Below, piece after piece: positions 55,921-63,503 of a stretch of DNA of 64,000 bases. How positions within the stretch are numbered: position 1 is the first letter of the stretch; each line of letters starts with the position of its first letter. Below the pieces are notes generated by a model, which searched no databases, was not told where the DNA came from, and worked only from the letters and a program-made list of their open reading frames with translations. The position numbers were made by a program, and so were the translations under genes. The DNA is taken from positions 3,844,024 through 3,908,023 of the forward strand of contig NZ_KB900626.1 in the NCBI RefSeq assembly GCF_000379125.1, in the 5' to 3' direction. Source of the stretch: Methylosinus sp. LW4. Its GTDB lineage: Bacteria > Pseudomonadota > Alphaproteobacteria > Rhizobiales > Beijerinckiaceae.

Positions 55921-56141
55921 TCAAATATGATTGGGGCATGCGGGTGCGCGCCACCGTCGATCTGTTCAACGACGGCTCGCACCCGGGGCATGAGCCGGAC
56001 GCCCTGCTCGTGAAGGCGGGCGATCCCGGCGAGATCGTGCAGATCGGCCAGCATGTCGAGAGCGACACGCCCGTCTATATCGTGGAGTTCGGCGAGAAGA
56101 CGGTGATCGGCTGCTTCGAGGAGGAGATCGAGCCCGTTTGA
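55917..56141 (+). CDS. Second, short NifZ-domain protein
   Basis: A 74-residue protein with a NifZ/SH3-like barrel (WGMRVRATVDLFNDGSHPGH, LLVKAGDPGEIVQIGQHVES, VYIVEFGEKTVIGCFEEEIEP). Its end matches the end of NifZ in position and pattern. It starts inside the nifZ stop. Tandem nifZ domains, on one or two genes, occur in several nif clusters. Confidence 0.85.
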   Translation: MIKYDWGMRVRATVDLFNDGSHPGHEPDALLVKAGDPGEIVQIGQHVESDTPVYIVEFGEKTVIGCFEEEIEPV

Positions 56142-56166
56142 CGCGGTGATTTTTTCGCACGACTCG

Positions 56167-56182
56167 CGGTATGAACATTGCT
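56167..56182 (+). promoter_or_regulatory. Candidate sigma-54 promoter before nifT
   Basis: CGGTAT-GAACA-TTGCT keeps the GG-N10-GC spacing. It lies about 36 bases before the nifT GTG and could boost the distal genes. The first base and the AC of the -24 element differ from consensus. Confidence 0.4.
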
Positions 56183-56217
56183 AAACGACAAGGGTCAACC
56201 TAACAGCGAGGCGCAGT

Positions 56218-56430
56218 GTGAAAGTCATGATCCGCAGAGGCTCCGACGGCATTCTTTCGGCCTATGTGCCGAAGAAGGATCTCGAAGAGCCGATCGTCGA
56301 ACAGGAGAGCCCCAATTTGTGGGGCGGCACGGTGACGCTCGCCAATGGTTGGGTGCTTCAGCTGCCGGAGATGGCGGCGGAAACTTCGCTGCCGATCACG
56401 GTCGAAGCCAAGAAAGTAAGTGGAGACTGA
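56218..56430 (+). CDS. nifT: NifT/FixU
   Basis: A 70-residue protein, MKVMIRRGSDGILSAYVPKK then DLEEPIVEQE and LWGGTVTLANGWVLQLPEM, the full-length NifT/FixU pattern. The start is GTG after GAGGCGCA. NifT is small and not essential in studied species; its role is unclear. It lies 76 bases after the NifZ-like gene. Confidence 0.9.
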   Translation: MKVMIRRGSDGILSAYVPKKDLEEPIVEQESPNLWGGTVTLANGWVLQLPEMAAETSLPITVEAKKVSGD

Positions 56431-56433
56431 AAA

Positions 56434-56697
56434 ATGCCGATCGCGACCGAGCAACTCGAGGCGATCGACGCGACGCTCGCGACGGCGGCCGCCGATCAGG
56501 CGGCCGTTTCCGCTCTGAGACAAGTCGCACCCGGCCTCACCGCGATGAGATGCGACAAGGCGGATATTCAGGACGAGACGCCGTTTCGCACCTATGAGAA
56601 CTGCGATTTGTTCCTGATCGACGCCCGCGATCATTGCGTCAAGATCACAGCGGATCCGACCATCGCCACAGGATTGGTGGTTGCCCCGAAAAGGTGA
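56434..56697 (+). CDS. Small nif-linked protein of unknown function
   Basis: An 87-residue soluble protein starting MPIATEQLEAIDATLATAAA. It has two Cys (AMRCDKADI, ENCDLFLID) plus CVKI near the end, which leaves a possible metal or Fe-S site open. The C-terminal half (CDLFLIDARDHCVKITADPTIATGLVVA) looks like a small beta domain. It lies 3 bases after nifT and 6 bases before the DegT-like gene, so it is clearly in the operon. I recall similar short proteins in nif clusters but cannot name the family with confidence. Confidence 0.65.
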   Translation: MPIATEQLEAIDATLATAAADQAAVSALRQVAPGLTAMRCDKADIQDETPFRTYENCDLFLIDARDHCVKITADPTIATGLVVAPKR

Positions 56698-56703
56698 GCG
56701 AGC

Positions 56704-57855
56704 ATGCAGACGTCCCTTCTGCCGATGAATGATCCAGATCTCGCCCAGAGTGATCTGGATGCGGTCGTCGAGACGATCACGTCCCCGCGACTGTCCGCGG
56801 GACCGAAAGTCGAAGAATTCGAGGCCGAGTTCGCCGCCTATCTCGGGCGCAAGCATGCGATCGCCGTGTCCAGCGGCACGATCGGCCTTCTGCTGACATT
56901 GCGCGCCTATGGCATAGGCCCCGGCGACGAGGTCGTCGCCTCGGCCCATTCTTTCCGCGAGACGACGCATGCGATCGCGCTCTCGGGCGCGCGGCCGGTG
57001 TTCGCCGACATCGACTATTGGGCCGGCACGCTGGCGCCTGAAAAGGCGGAAGCGGTCATCACTGACAAGACCAAGGCGATCGTCGCAGGCAACACCAACG
57101 GCCATCCGGCCCCGTGGGAGCCCTTTCGCCAGCTCGCCGAGGCGAAGAAGCTGATCCTCATCGAAGATTCGACCGAGGCTATCGGCTCCATCTACAAGGG
57201 CAAGCTGGTCGGCTCCTTCGGCGATTGCTCCGTGTTCGACTTTTCGCAGCCGGGCGTCATCGCCTGCGGCGAGGGCGGCATGATCGTCACCGATGACGAC
57301 GACCGCGCCTCGGCGATCCGCAATCTTCGTAGCCGCCGGATCGCGGAGCGATCCTCTGTGGTGCTCGGCGCCTATCCTCCCATGCAGGCGGCGATGAGCG
57401 ACATCACCGCGGCGCTCGGTCTCGCGCAGTTTCGGCGCCTGGAGCTGCTGCTGGCTCGCCGCACCCGAGTCGAGCGCTGGTTCTACCAATATGTGAAGTC
57501 CTTCGAGGGGATCAAAGATCCCTATATCGCGCCCGACGTCGAGGAAGTTCACTGGTTCCTCTATGTCGTGCATCTCGGCACGCGTTTCTCACGCTCCAGC
57601 CGCGATCAGATCATCGAAGATTTGCAGACAGAGAAGATCGACGCGGCGGCCTATTCGCATCCGCTGCACTTGCAACGCTACTACTTCGATCTCGGCTATC
57701 GGCGCGGCAATTTCTTCGTGACCGAGAAAGTCGCGGATCGCGCGGTCGCGCTGCCCTTCCACGCTCATCTCACCGAAAATCAGATCGCTTTCATCGTCGG
57801 CACGATGAAGGACGCTTCGATCAATATCGGCGCGGGCGCCGCTATTTATCTGTGA
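56704..57855 (+). CDS. DegT/DnrJ/EryC1-family protein lacking the PLP lysine
   Basis: A 383-residue fold-type I PLP-enzyme-like protein. Family motifs are clear: SPRLSAGPKVEEFEAEFAAY, AVSSGTIGLLLTLRAYGIGPGDEVVA, LILIEDSTEAIGSIYKGKLVGSFGDCSVFDF and CGEGGMIVTDD. The Asp that contacts PLP nitrogen is present (D155). At the place of the Schiff-base lysine (normally in a T/SKN-type motif just before GEGG) it has Gly184 (SQPGVIACGEGG). It is therefore unlikely to be a normal aminotransferase; a sensory, binding or altered-chemistry role is possible. It ends the nifT transcript before a hairpin. Confidence 0.85.
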   Translation: MQTSLLPMNDPDLAQSDLDAVVETITSPRLSAGPKVEEFEAEFAAYLGRKHAIAVSSGTIGLLLTLRAYGIGPGDEVVASAHSFRETTHAIALSGARPVFADIDYWAGTLAPEKAEAVITDKTKAIVAGNTNGHPAPWEPFRQLAEAKKLILIEDSTEAIGSIYKGKLVGSFGDCSVFDFSQPGVIACGEGGMIVTDDDDRASAIRNLRSRRIAERSSVVLGAYPPMQAAMSDITAALGLAQFRRLELLLARRTRVERWFYQYVKSFEGIKDPYIAPDVEEVHWFLYVVHLGTRFSRSSRDQIIEDLQTEKIDAAAYSHPLHLQRYYFDLGYRRGNFFVTEKVADRAVALPFHAHLTENQIAFIVGTMKDASINIGAGAAIYL

Positions 57856-57857
57856 AA

Positions 57858-57884
57858 GACGCGCCGGCCTCGGGCCGGCGCGTC
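57858..57884. terminator. Strong hairpin after the DegT-like gene
   Basis: A perfect 12-bp stem GACGCGCCGGCC with loop TCG directly follows the DegT-like stop codon. The T-run is missing, so it may be an RNA-stabilising or partial termination signal. Confidence 0.5.
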
Positions 57885-58043
57885 CATTGCCGTCATGTCA
57901 TTGTCCAGAAACGGACGTGACCGAAGTCGCGAGTGGCCGAGAGCAGCCCAATCGCGCGAACAAAAACCCCATCACACCCGGAACGCTGCGCTTTTTCGCC
58001 CGCGATGCGCGCTGTCGCGCGCGCAGCTGCACGAAATTTAGAG

Positions 58044-58060
58044 TGGTTCGAAACTTGCTG
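58044..58060 (+). promoter_or_regulatory. Candidate sigma-54 promoter of the ferredoxin-SIR2 unit
   Basis: TGGTTC-GAAAC-TTGCTG has the GG-N10-GC spacing and a good -12 element. It is 43 bases before the [2Fe-2S] ferredoxin start. A one-mismatch NifA-like site (TGT-N10-ACG) is visible near 57900. Together with the hairpin just upstream, this suggests a separate NifA-driven unit. Confidence 0.55.
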
Positions 58061-58102
58061 GAAAGACGGTGTGAGGACCTTTGGCAAGGAGGAGTGAACG
58101 AC

Positions 58103-58408
58103 ATGCCGGTACTGACCATTCTGCCGTCGGGCAAAACCATCGAAGTTGAGCCGGGCAGCAGACTCCTGGACGCGATTCTCAAAGCGGAAGAGAAGATCCA
58201 AAGCAAATGCGGTGGCGAGGCCAAGTGCGGCACCTGCCATCTTTTCGTCCAGGAAGGAAAGAAGAGCCTGTCGAAGACAACTCGCGCCGAAAACGAGCAG
58301 TTGGACTCGATCGTCGGCGTGGGCTCGAAATCGCGTCTCGCTTGCCAAGCCAATTTCGGAACCGAGAACGTCACGGTCGAGCTGCTGGGCTTCGACTCGG
58401 GTCGCTGA
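58103..58408 (+). CDS. [2Fe-2S] ferredoxin, plant/Shethna-type
   Basis: A 101-residue ferredoxin. Cluster ligands are C36-x5-C42-x2-C45 and C81 (QSKCGGEAKCGTCHLFV, RLACQANF) in a beta-grasp fold starting MPVLTILPSGKTIEVEPGSR. It resembles nif-linked [2Fe-2S] ferredoxins such as the Azotobacter FeSII family, which can bind and protect nitrogenase from oxygen, but homology alone does not prove that role. AAGGAGGAG precedes the ATG by about 10 bases. It is first of four genes ending in the thioredoxin-fold ferredoxin. Confidence 0.88.
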   Translation: MPVLTILPSGKTIEVEPGSRLLDAILKAEEKIQSKCGGEAKCGTCHLFVQEGKKSLSKTTRAENEQLDSIVGVGSKSRLACQANFGTENVTVELLGFDSGR

Positions 58409-58427
58409 AAACCGGAGGGGAATCAAG

Positions 58428-58643
58428 ATGAGCGACAAATCCGTCATCATTCATGTCCGCTTTTACAATGACGGCTCCGTGCAGGAGATCGGCGAGCGTC
58501 CCGCGAGCCTGTCCAGCCAGGAGTGGTTCACCAAGCTGACCAACGCCTACGCCATGGACTACATGGCGCTTTCGGGCGGCCGCGGCGCCTTCAAGCTGAC
58601 GCCCGAAGAGCTGGACGTCGCCAAGAGCGCCACGCTTCAGTGA
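58428..58643 (+). CDS. Small nif-linked protein, unknown
   Basis: A 71-residue soluble protein, MSDKSVIIHVRFYNDGSVQE then IGERPASLSSQEWFTKLTNA. It has an apparent beta-hairpin start and helical end (TPEELDVAKSATL), with no Cys. CCGGAGGGG gives a strong ribosome site. It is 19 bases after the ferredoxin and 40 bases before the SIR2-like gene. Family not recognised. Confidence 0.7.
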   Translation: MSDKSVIIHVRFYNDGSVQEIGERPASLSSQEWFTKLTNAYAMDYMALSGGRGAFKLTPEELDVAKSATLQ

Positions 58644-58683
58644 CAAAGCAGGCAATCCGGGTTCGACGAGAGGAGAAACACAA

Positions 58684-59583
58684 GTGCTGAGCGCAATCAA
58701 AACGGGGTTTGAGCGAGGCCTCGTGATACCCTATCTCGGACCCGGCGTGCTGACGCTGGCGACGGGCGGGAACCCGGTTCCCGCCTCTCCCGAAGAGCTG
58801 GTCGTGCAGCTGACGAAGGCGGCGACCGTTCCGCACAAAATCCGCAATAATCTCACCGCTGCCGCTCAATACATCGAGAACTTCAAGCATCGCAAAACCA
58901 TATCGGCTGCGATGAAGAAGGCTTTCGAGGAGTCGCCGGATCCTAGCGTCCTGCATAAGTGGATCGCCGAGCAGCCGAGCTTGCCGCTGGTGGTCAACGC
59001 CTGGTACGACGATCTGCCGCAGAAATCCCTCGCGGGCCGCAAGGGCTGGGGCATTGTGCAAGGCGTGTCGCAAGCCGAACATTTCGGCTATTGGGTGAAT
59101 TATTTCCGGCCTGATTTCTCGCTCGTGCCCAATAAGGAATTCATCCGCGACGGGTCCGGCGCGAAGGCTCCCGCCGAGGCTCCCGAAGAGACTCTGGCTT
59201 GGGAAACTCTGCTCTATCAGCCGATCGGCTCGGTGACGCCGGCGGCGAATTTCGTCATCTCGGACTCCGACTATGTCGAGGTGCTGACAGAAATCGACAT
59301 TCAGACGCCGATCCCCGAAGCGGTCCAGTCGATCCGCAAGGGCCGCAGCTTCCTCTTCCTCGGTTGCCGCTTCACGACTCAGCTCGAGCGCAACTTCGCT
59401 CGCCAGATCATGAAGCGCTCTTCCGACCAGCATTGGGCCGTGATCGAGGGCCCGCTGACGAAGAATGAAGCGAAGTTCCTCGCCGAGCAGAACATCACGC
59501 GTATCGAGACGCCGCTCGCCGAATTCGTGGCGACCCTCACCGGCCAGCCTGTCGTCGTCACGACCGCCGACGCTGCGGCTTGA
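58684..59583 (+). CDS. SIR2-like domain protein lacking canonical catalytic residues
   Basis: A 299-residue protein from a GTG at 58684, with a SIR2-type Rossmann layout: N-terminal glycine loop (GLVIPYLGPGVL), PLVVNAWYDDLPQ where family members have TTNYD, LLYQPIGSVTPAANFVISDSDYVEVLTE where they have a His before Gly (HGS), and FLFLGCRFTTQLERNFARQIM for the terminal strand. The usual catalytic Asn is Trp107 and the His is Ile181. Deacylase or NAD-hydrolase activity is therefore doubtful, but NAD- or ADP-ribose binding is possible. It is flanked by [2Fe-2S] ferredoxin genes inside the nif island, so an NAD-linked regulatory or redox role for nitrogenase is an attractive inference. Confidence 0.78.
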   Translation: MLSAIKTGFERGLVIPYLGPGVLTLATGGNPVPASPEELVVQLTKAATVPHKIRNNLTAAAQYIENFKHRKTISAAMKKAFEESPDPSVLHKWIAEQPSLPLVVNAWYDDLPQKSLAGRKGWGIVQGVSQAEHFGYWVNYFRPDFSLVPNKEFIRDGSGAKAPAEAPEETLAWETLLYQPIGSVTPAANFVISDSDYVEVLTEIDIQTPIPEAVQSIRKGRSFLFLGCRFTTQLERNFARQIMKRSSDQHWAVIEGPLTKNEAKFLAEQNITRIETPLAEFVATLTGQPVVVTTADAAA

Positions 59584-59628
59584 TCGGCGCCGGCGCCGTC
59601 GCAGATCAGTGTAATTCAGGACAAGACA

Positions 59629-59961
59629 ATGCTCGAAGAACTTCCGGTCGTGTTCAAATACCATGTGTTCACCTGCTTCCAGCAGCGTCCGCCGGGACAT
59701 CCGCGCGGCAGCTGCACCACTTCCGGCGCGAAGCCGCTGTGGGATCGTCTGCAGGCCAAGCTCGGCGCGCAGCCGCTGCCCGACGTCTCGATGACGGCGA
59801 CGGGATGTCTCGGATTCTGCCGCGCGGGCCCGCTGATGGTCGTCTATCCGCAGGGCGTCTGGTATGCGCCGCGCACGCCGGAGGACATAGATGAAATCGT
59901 TCAATCGCATTTCATCGACGGAAATCCCGTCGAGCGCTTGATCATCGTGCCGCAGCTCTGA
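59629..59961 (+). CDS. Thioredoxin-fold [2Fe-2S] ferredoxin
   Basis: A 110-residue protein with ligands C16-x12-C29 and C60-x3-C64 (FTCFQQRPPGHPRGSC, TGCLGFCRAGPLMVVYP), the pattern of thioredoxin-like [2Fe-2S] ferredoxins (Shethna FeSI type). Such proteins occur in many nif clusters, where their electron partners are not well defined. It is the last gene before a clear terminator and is 45 bases after the SIR2-like gene. Confidence 0.88.
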   Translation: MLEELPVVFKYHVFTCFQQRPPGHPRGSCTTSGAKPLWDRLQAKLGAQPLPDVSMTATGCLGFCRAGPLMVVYPQGVWYAPRTPEDIDEIVQSHFIDGNPVERLIIVPQL

Positions 59962-59984
59962 CGCCGACGTCGAGACAATTTGCA

Positions 59985-60017
59985 AACGCCCGCGGTCGCC
60001 GCGGGCGTTTTCTATTT
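59985..60017 (+). terminator. Terminator after the thioredoxin-fold ferredoxin
   Basis: Stem AACGCCCGCGG/CCGCGGGCGTT with loop TCG, followed by TTCTATTT. Confidence 0.85.
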
Positions 60018-60046
60018 GTCGGACCCGTGAAAAAAACCACATCCGA

Positions 60047-60078
60047 AAACAAAAAGGCCGGAGCGAGGGCTCCGGCCT
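60047..60078 (-). terminator. Terminator of the receiver-only gene
   Basis: On the minus strand AGGCCGGAGC, a four-base loop and GCTCCGGCCT are followed by TTTTTG. It lies 31 bases beyond the receiver gene stop. Confidence 0.85.
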
Positions 60079-60108
60079 AGATCATCGACTGATCCTCGTC
60101 GCGCGATG

Positions 60109-60534
60109 TCAGAGAACAGTCAACGGAATGGCGACTCCCTGGCGCCGGCCGAGAAGAACGTCCACTTTCTGTCGAACGAACTCGACCGTCAGCGGCTTGA
60201 CGATATAGCCGTGAGCGCCGGCCGCCTGGCTCTCCTTGCCGAAGCCGCTCTGAAGCGAGTCGACGATCACCAACACCTTCACGCCGGAAATGCGTTGGGG
60301 AATTTCCTTCAGCACGGGAAGACCCGCCGCTTTCACGACATTTTCCGACAAAATCAAAAGATCGGGCTTCGCCGACGCCGCCTTGTCGATGGCGGATTCG
60401 AGGCTCCCGATCTCGTGGGTCTCATATTCGTCGTGCAGCATGAACTGAAGCGCCGCCCGAATGATCTCGTCGTCGTCGACGACGAAAATGCGCTTGTTTT
60501 CGACCGCCCTGGACGTTTCGACGCCGATTTGCAT
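60109..60534 (-). CDS. Receiver-only (CheY-like) protein with Ser at the phosphosite
   Basis: A 141-residue single receiver domain. The acidic pocket (IFVVDDDEIIRAAL), the switch region (VLVIVDSLQSGFG) and Lys in HGYIVKPLTVEF are kept. The phospho-acceptor is Ser63 (PDLLILSENVV) instead of Asp. It is therefore unlikely to be phosphorylated like CheY and may work as a binding or decoy module. It is divergent from nifH with its own sigma-54-like promoter, and the NifA site at 60684 lies between the two, so it is expected to be expressed with nitrogenase. Confidence 0.85.
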   Translation of the reverse strand: MQIGVETSRAVENKRIFVVDDDEIIRAALQFMLHDEYETHEIGSLESAIDKAASAKPDLLILSENVVKAAGLPVLKEIPQRISGVKVLVIVDSLQSGFGKESQAAGAHGYIVKPLTVEFVRQKVDVLLGRRQGVAIPLTVL

Positions 60535-60570
60535 CTCGTCTGCTCCGTAGTTTGACTGCCCGCTTTCTAA

Positions 60571-60585
60571 GCAATCGACATGCCG
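60571..60585 (-). promoter_or_regulatory. Candidate sigma-54 promoter of the receiver gene
   Basis: CGGCAT-GTCGA-TTGC on the minus strand has GG-N10-GC spacing, 37 bases before the receiver ATG. It is about 100 bases from the NifA site it may share with nifH. Confidence 0.6.
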
Positions 60586-60683
60586 TGCCGATTCCGACAA
60601 TGACCACGATGCGCGTCCGAATCTTACAATAGTTCCGAACGAGCCAGTCGGCCAAAAGCCCTTCGTCCGATTCCGCGCATGAC

Positions 60684-60699
60684 TGTCGGCTTTGACACA
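60684..60699. promoter_or_regulatory. NifA upstream activating sequence (nifH/receiver)
   Basis: TGT-CGGCTTTGAC-ACA, an exact TGT-N10-ACA site. It is about 72 bases before the nifH -24 element and could serve both divergent promoters. Confidence 0.85.
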
Positions 60700-60728
60700 C
60701 CCCCCTCGGGGGCCACGGCGGTCAGCTT

Positions 60729-60741
60729 TAAATAATTGATT
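60729..60741 (-). promoter_or_regulatory. IHF-like binding site
   Basis: AATCAATTATTTA on the minus strand fits the IHF consensus WATCAANNNNTTR at every defined position. It lies in an AT-rich stretch between the NifA site and the nifH promoter, the normal place for IHF bending. Confidence 0.7.
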
Positions 60742-60753
60742 TCCCGATATTAA

Positions 60754-61830
<1,077 letters not shown>

Positions 61831-61847
61831 TCCGTTTGAAAGCTAGC

Positions 61848-61873
61848 GGCCCGGCCTCGAACGGGGCCGGGCC
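61848..61873 (+). promoter_or_regulatory. Intercistronic hairpin nifH-nifD
   Basis: GGCCCGGCC and GGCCGGGCC arms flank a short loop, 18 bases after the nifH stop and 40 bases before nifD. There is no T-run. It probably stabilises the nifH 3' end. Confidence 0.6.
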
Positions 61874-61912
61874 GATCTTTCAAGCTAGGACTAATCAGAA
61901 AGGGATGGCGTC

Positions 61913-63379
61913 ATGAGCCTGGCTCAACCCGAATCCATCGAAGACCTCAAGGCGCGCAATAAGGCGCTGATCAAAGAGGTTCTCGAAGTTTATCCTGAAA
62001 AGACCGCCAAGCGCCGCGCGAAGCACCTCGGCACGTTCGAGGATGGCAAGCCGGACTGCGGCGTGAAGTCCAACATCAAGTCGATCCCCGGCGTGATGAC
62101 GATCCGTGGCTGCGCTTACGCCGGTTCGAAGGGCGTCGTGTGGGGCCCGATCAAGGACATGATCCACATCAGCCACGGCCCGGTCGGCTGCGGTCAGTAT
62201 TCCTGGGCGTCTCGTCGTAACTACTACATCGGCGTGACGGGCATCGACACCTTCGGCACGATGCAGTTCACCTCGGACTTCCAGGAGAAGGACATCGTGT
62301 TCGGCGGCGACAAGAAGCTCGCCAAGCTGATCGACGAAATCCAGGAGCTGTTCCCCCTCAACAAGGGCATCTCCGTCCAGTCCGAGTGCCCGATCGGTCT
62401 GATCGGCGACGACATCGAGGCCGTCTCCAAGGCGAAGACCAAGGAGTACAACGGCCATACGATCGTTCCGGTTCGCTGCGAAGGCTTCCGTGGCGTGTCG
62501 CAGTCGCTCGGCCACCATTTGGCCAACGACGCGATCCGCGACTGGGTGTTCGACAAGATGGAGGGCAAGCCCGCTCTCTTCGAAGCGACGCCTTACGACG
62601 TTGCGATCATCGGCGACTACAACATCGGCGGCGACGCCTGGTCTTCGCGCATTCTGCTCGAGGAAATGGGCCTCCGCGTCGTTGCGCAGTGGTCGGGTGA
62701 CGGCACGATCGCCGAGCTCGAGGCGACGCCTCGCGCGAAGCTCAACGTGCTGCACTGCTACCGCTCGATGAACTACATCTCCCGTCACATGGAAGAAAAG
62801 TACGGGGTTCCGTGGGTCGAGTACAACTTCTTTGGTCCGTCGAAGATCGAAGAGTCGCTGCGCAAGATCGCCAGCCACTTCGACGACAAGATCAAGGAAG
62901 GCGCTGAGCGCGTCATCGCCAAGTATCGTCCGCTGATGGACGCGGTGATCGCCAAGTACCGTCCGCGTCTCGAAGGCAAGAAGGTCATGCTGTTCGTCGG
63001 CGGACTCCGCCCGCGTCACGTGATCGGCGCCTACGAGGATCTCGGCATGGAGATCGTCGGCACTGGCTATGAGTTCGGCCACAACGACGACTATCAGCGC
63101 ACGACTCACTATGTGAAGGACGGCACGCTGATCTATGACGACGTGACCGGCTACGAGTTCGAGAAGTTCGTCGAGAAGATCCAGCCCGACCTGGTCGGCT
63201 CCGGCATCAAGGAAAAGTACGTCTTCCAGAAGATGGGCGTTCCTTTCCGCCAGATGCACAGCTGGGACTACTCCGGCCCGTATCACGGCTATGACGGCTT
63301 CGCGATCTTCGCTCGCGACATGGACATGGCGATCAACTCGCCGGTCTGGAAATTCGCCAAGGCGCCGTGGGCGGCTTGA
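61913..63379 (+). CDS. nifD: Nitrogenase MoFe protein alpha chain
   Basis: A 488-residue catalytic subunit. P-cluster ligands C67 (TIRGCAYAG), C93 (GPVGCGQYS) and C159 ([11 protein letters not shown]), and FeMo-co ligands C282 ([12 protein letters not shown]) and H449 ([11 protein letters not shown]) are all present. This is the molybdenum type: length and sequence match NifD, and no vnfG/anfG-like gene is seen. It carries the site of dinitrogen reduction together with NifK. Confidence 0.99.
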   Translation: MSLAQPESIEDLKARNKALIKEVLEVYPEKTAKRRAKHLGTFEDGKPDCGVKSNIKSIPGVMTIRGCAYAGSKGVVWGPIKDMIHISHGPVGCGQYSWASRRNYYIGVTGIDTFGTMQFTSDFQEKDIVFGGDKKLAKLIDEIQELFPLNKGISVQSECPIGLIGDDIEAVSKAKTKEYNGHTIVPVRCEGFRGVSQSLGHHLANDAIRDWVFDKMEGKPALFEATPYDVAIIGDYNIGGDAWSSRILLEEMGLRVVAQWSGDGTIAELEATPRAKLNVLHCYRSMNYISRHMEEKYGVPWVEYNFFGPSKIEESLRKIASHFDDKIKEGAERVIAKYRPLMDAVIAKYRPRLEGKKVMLFVGGLRPRHVIGAYEDLGMEIVGTGYEFGHNDDYQRTTHYVKDGTLIYDDVTGYEFEKFVEKIQPDLVGSGIKEKYVFQKMGVPFRQMHSWDYSGPYHGYDGFAIFARDMDMAINSPVWKFAKAPWAA

Positions 63380-63404
63380 TCGACTGAGTTGCAAACGCTC
63401 TCTT

Positions 63405-63430
63405 CGCGAACGGGGTTCTCCCCGTTCGCG
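63405..63430 (+). promoter_or_regulatory. Intercistronic hairpin nifD-nifK
   Basis: Perfect 11-bp stem CGCGAACGGGG with loop TTCT in the 124-base gap between nifD and nifK. No T-run follows; it likely affects mRNA stability or processing. Confidence 0.6.
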
Positions 63431-63503
63431 TTCGAGAGACCGAGGCCGGGTCGCCGCCTCGGTCCGAGAGGGCGGGCGCTCGCGGACAACGAGGGGAATC
63501 GAC

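Noticed and set aside
58684..59583. Anti-phage SIR2 defence gene
   Set aside because: It sits in a nif unit with ferredoxins, lacks the catalytic Asn/His equivalents and has no defence partner gene.
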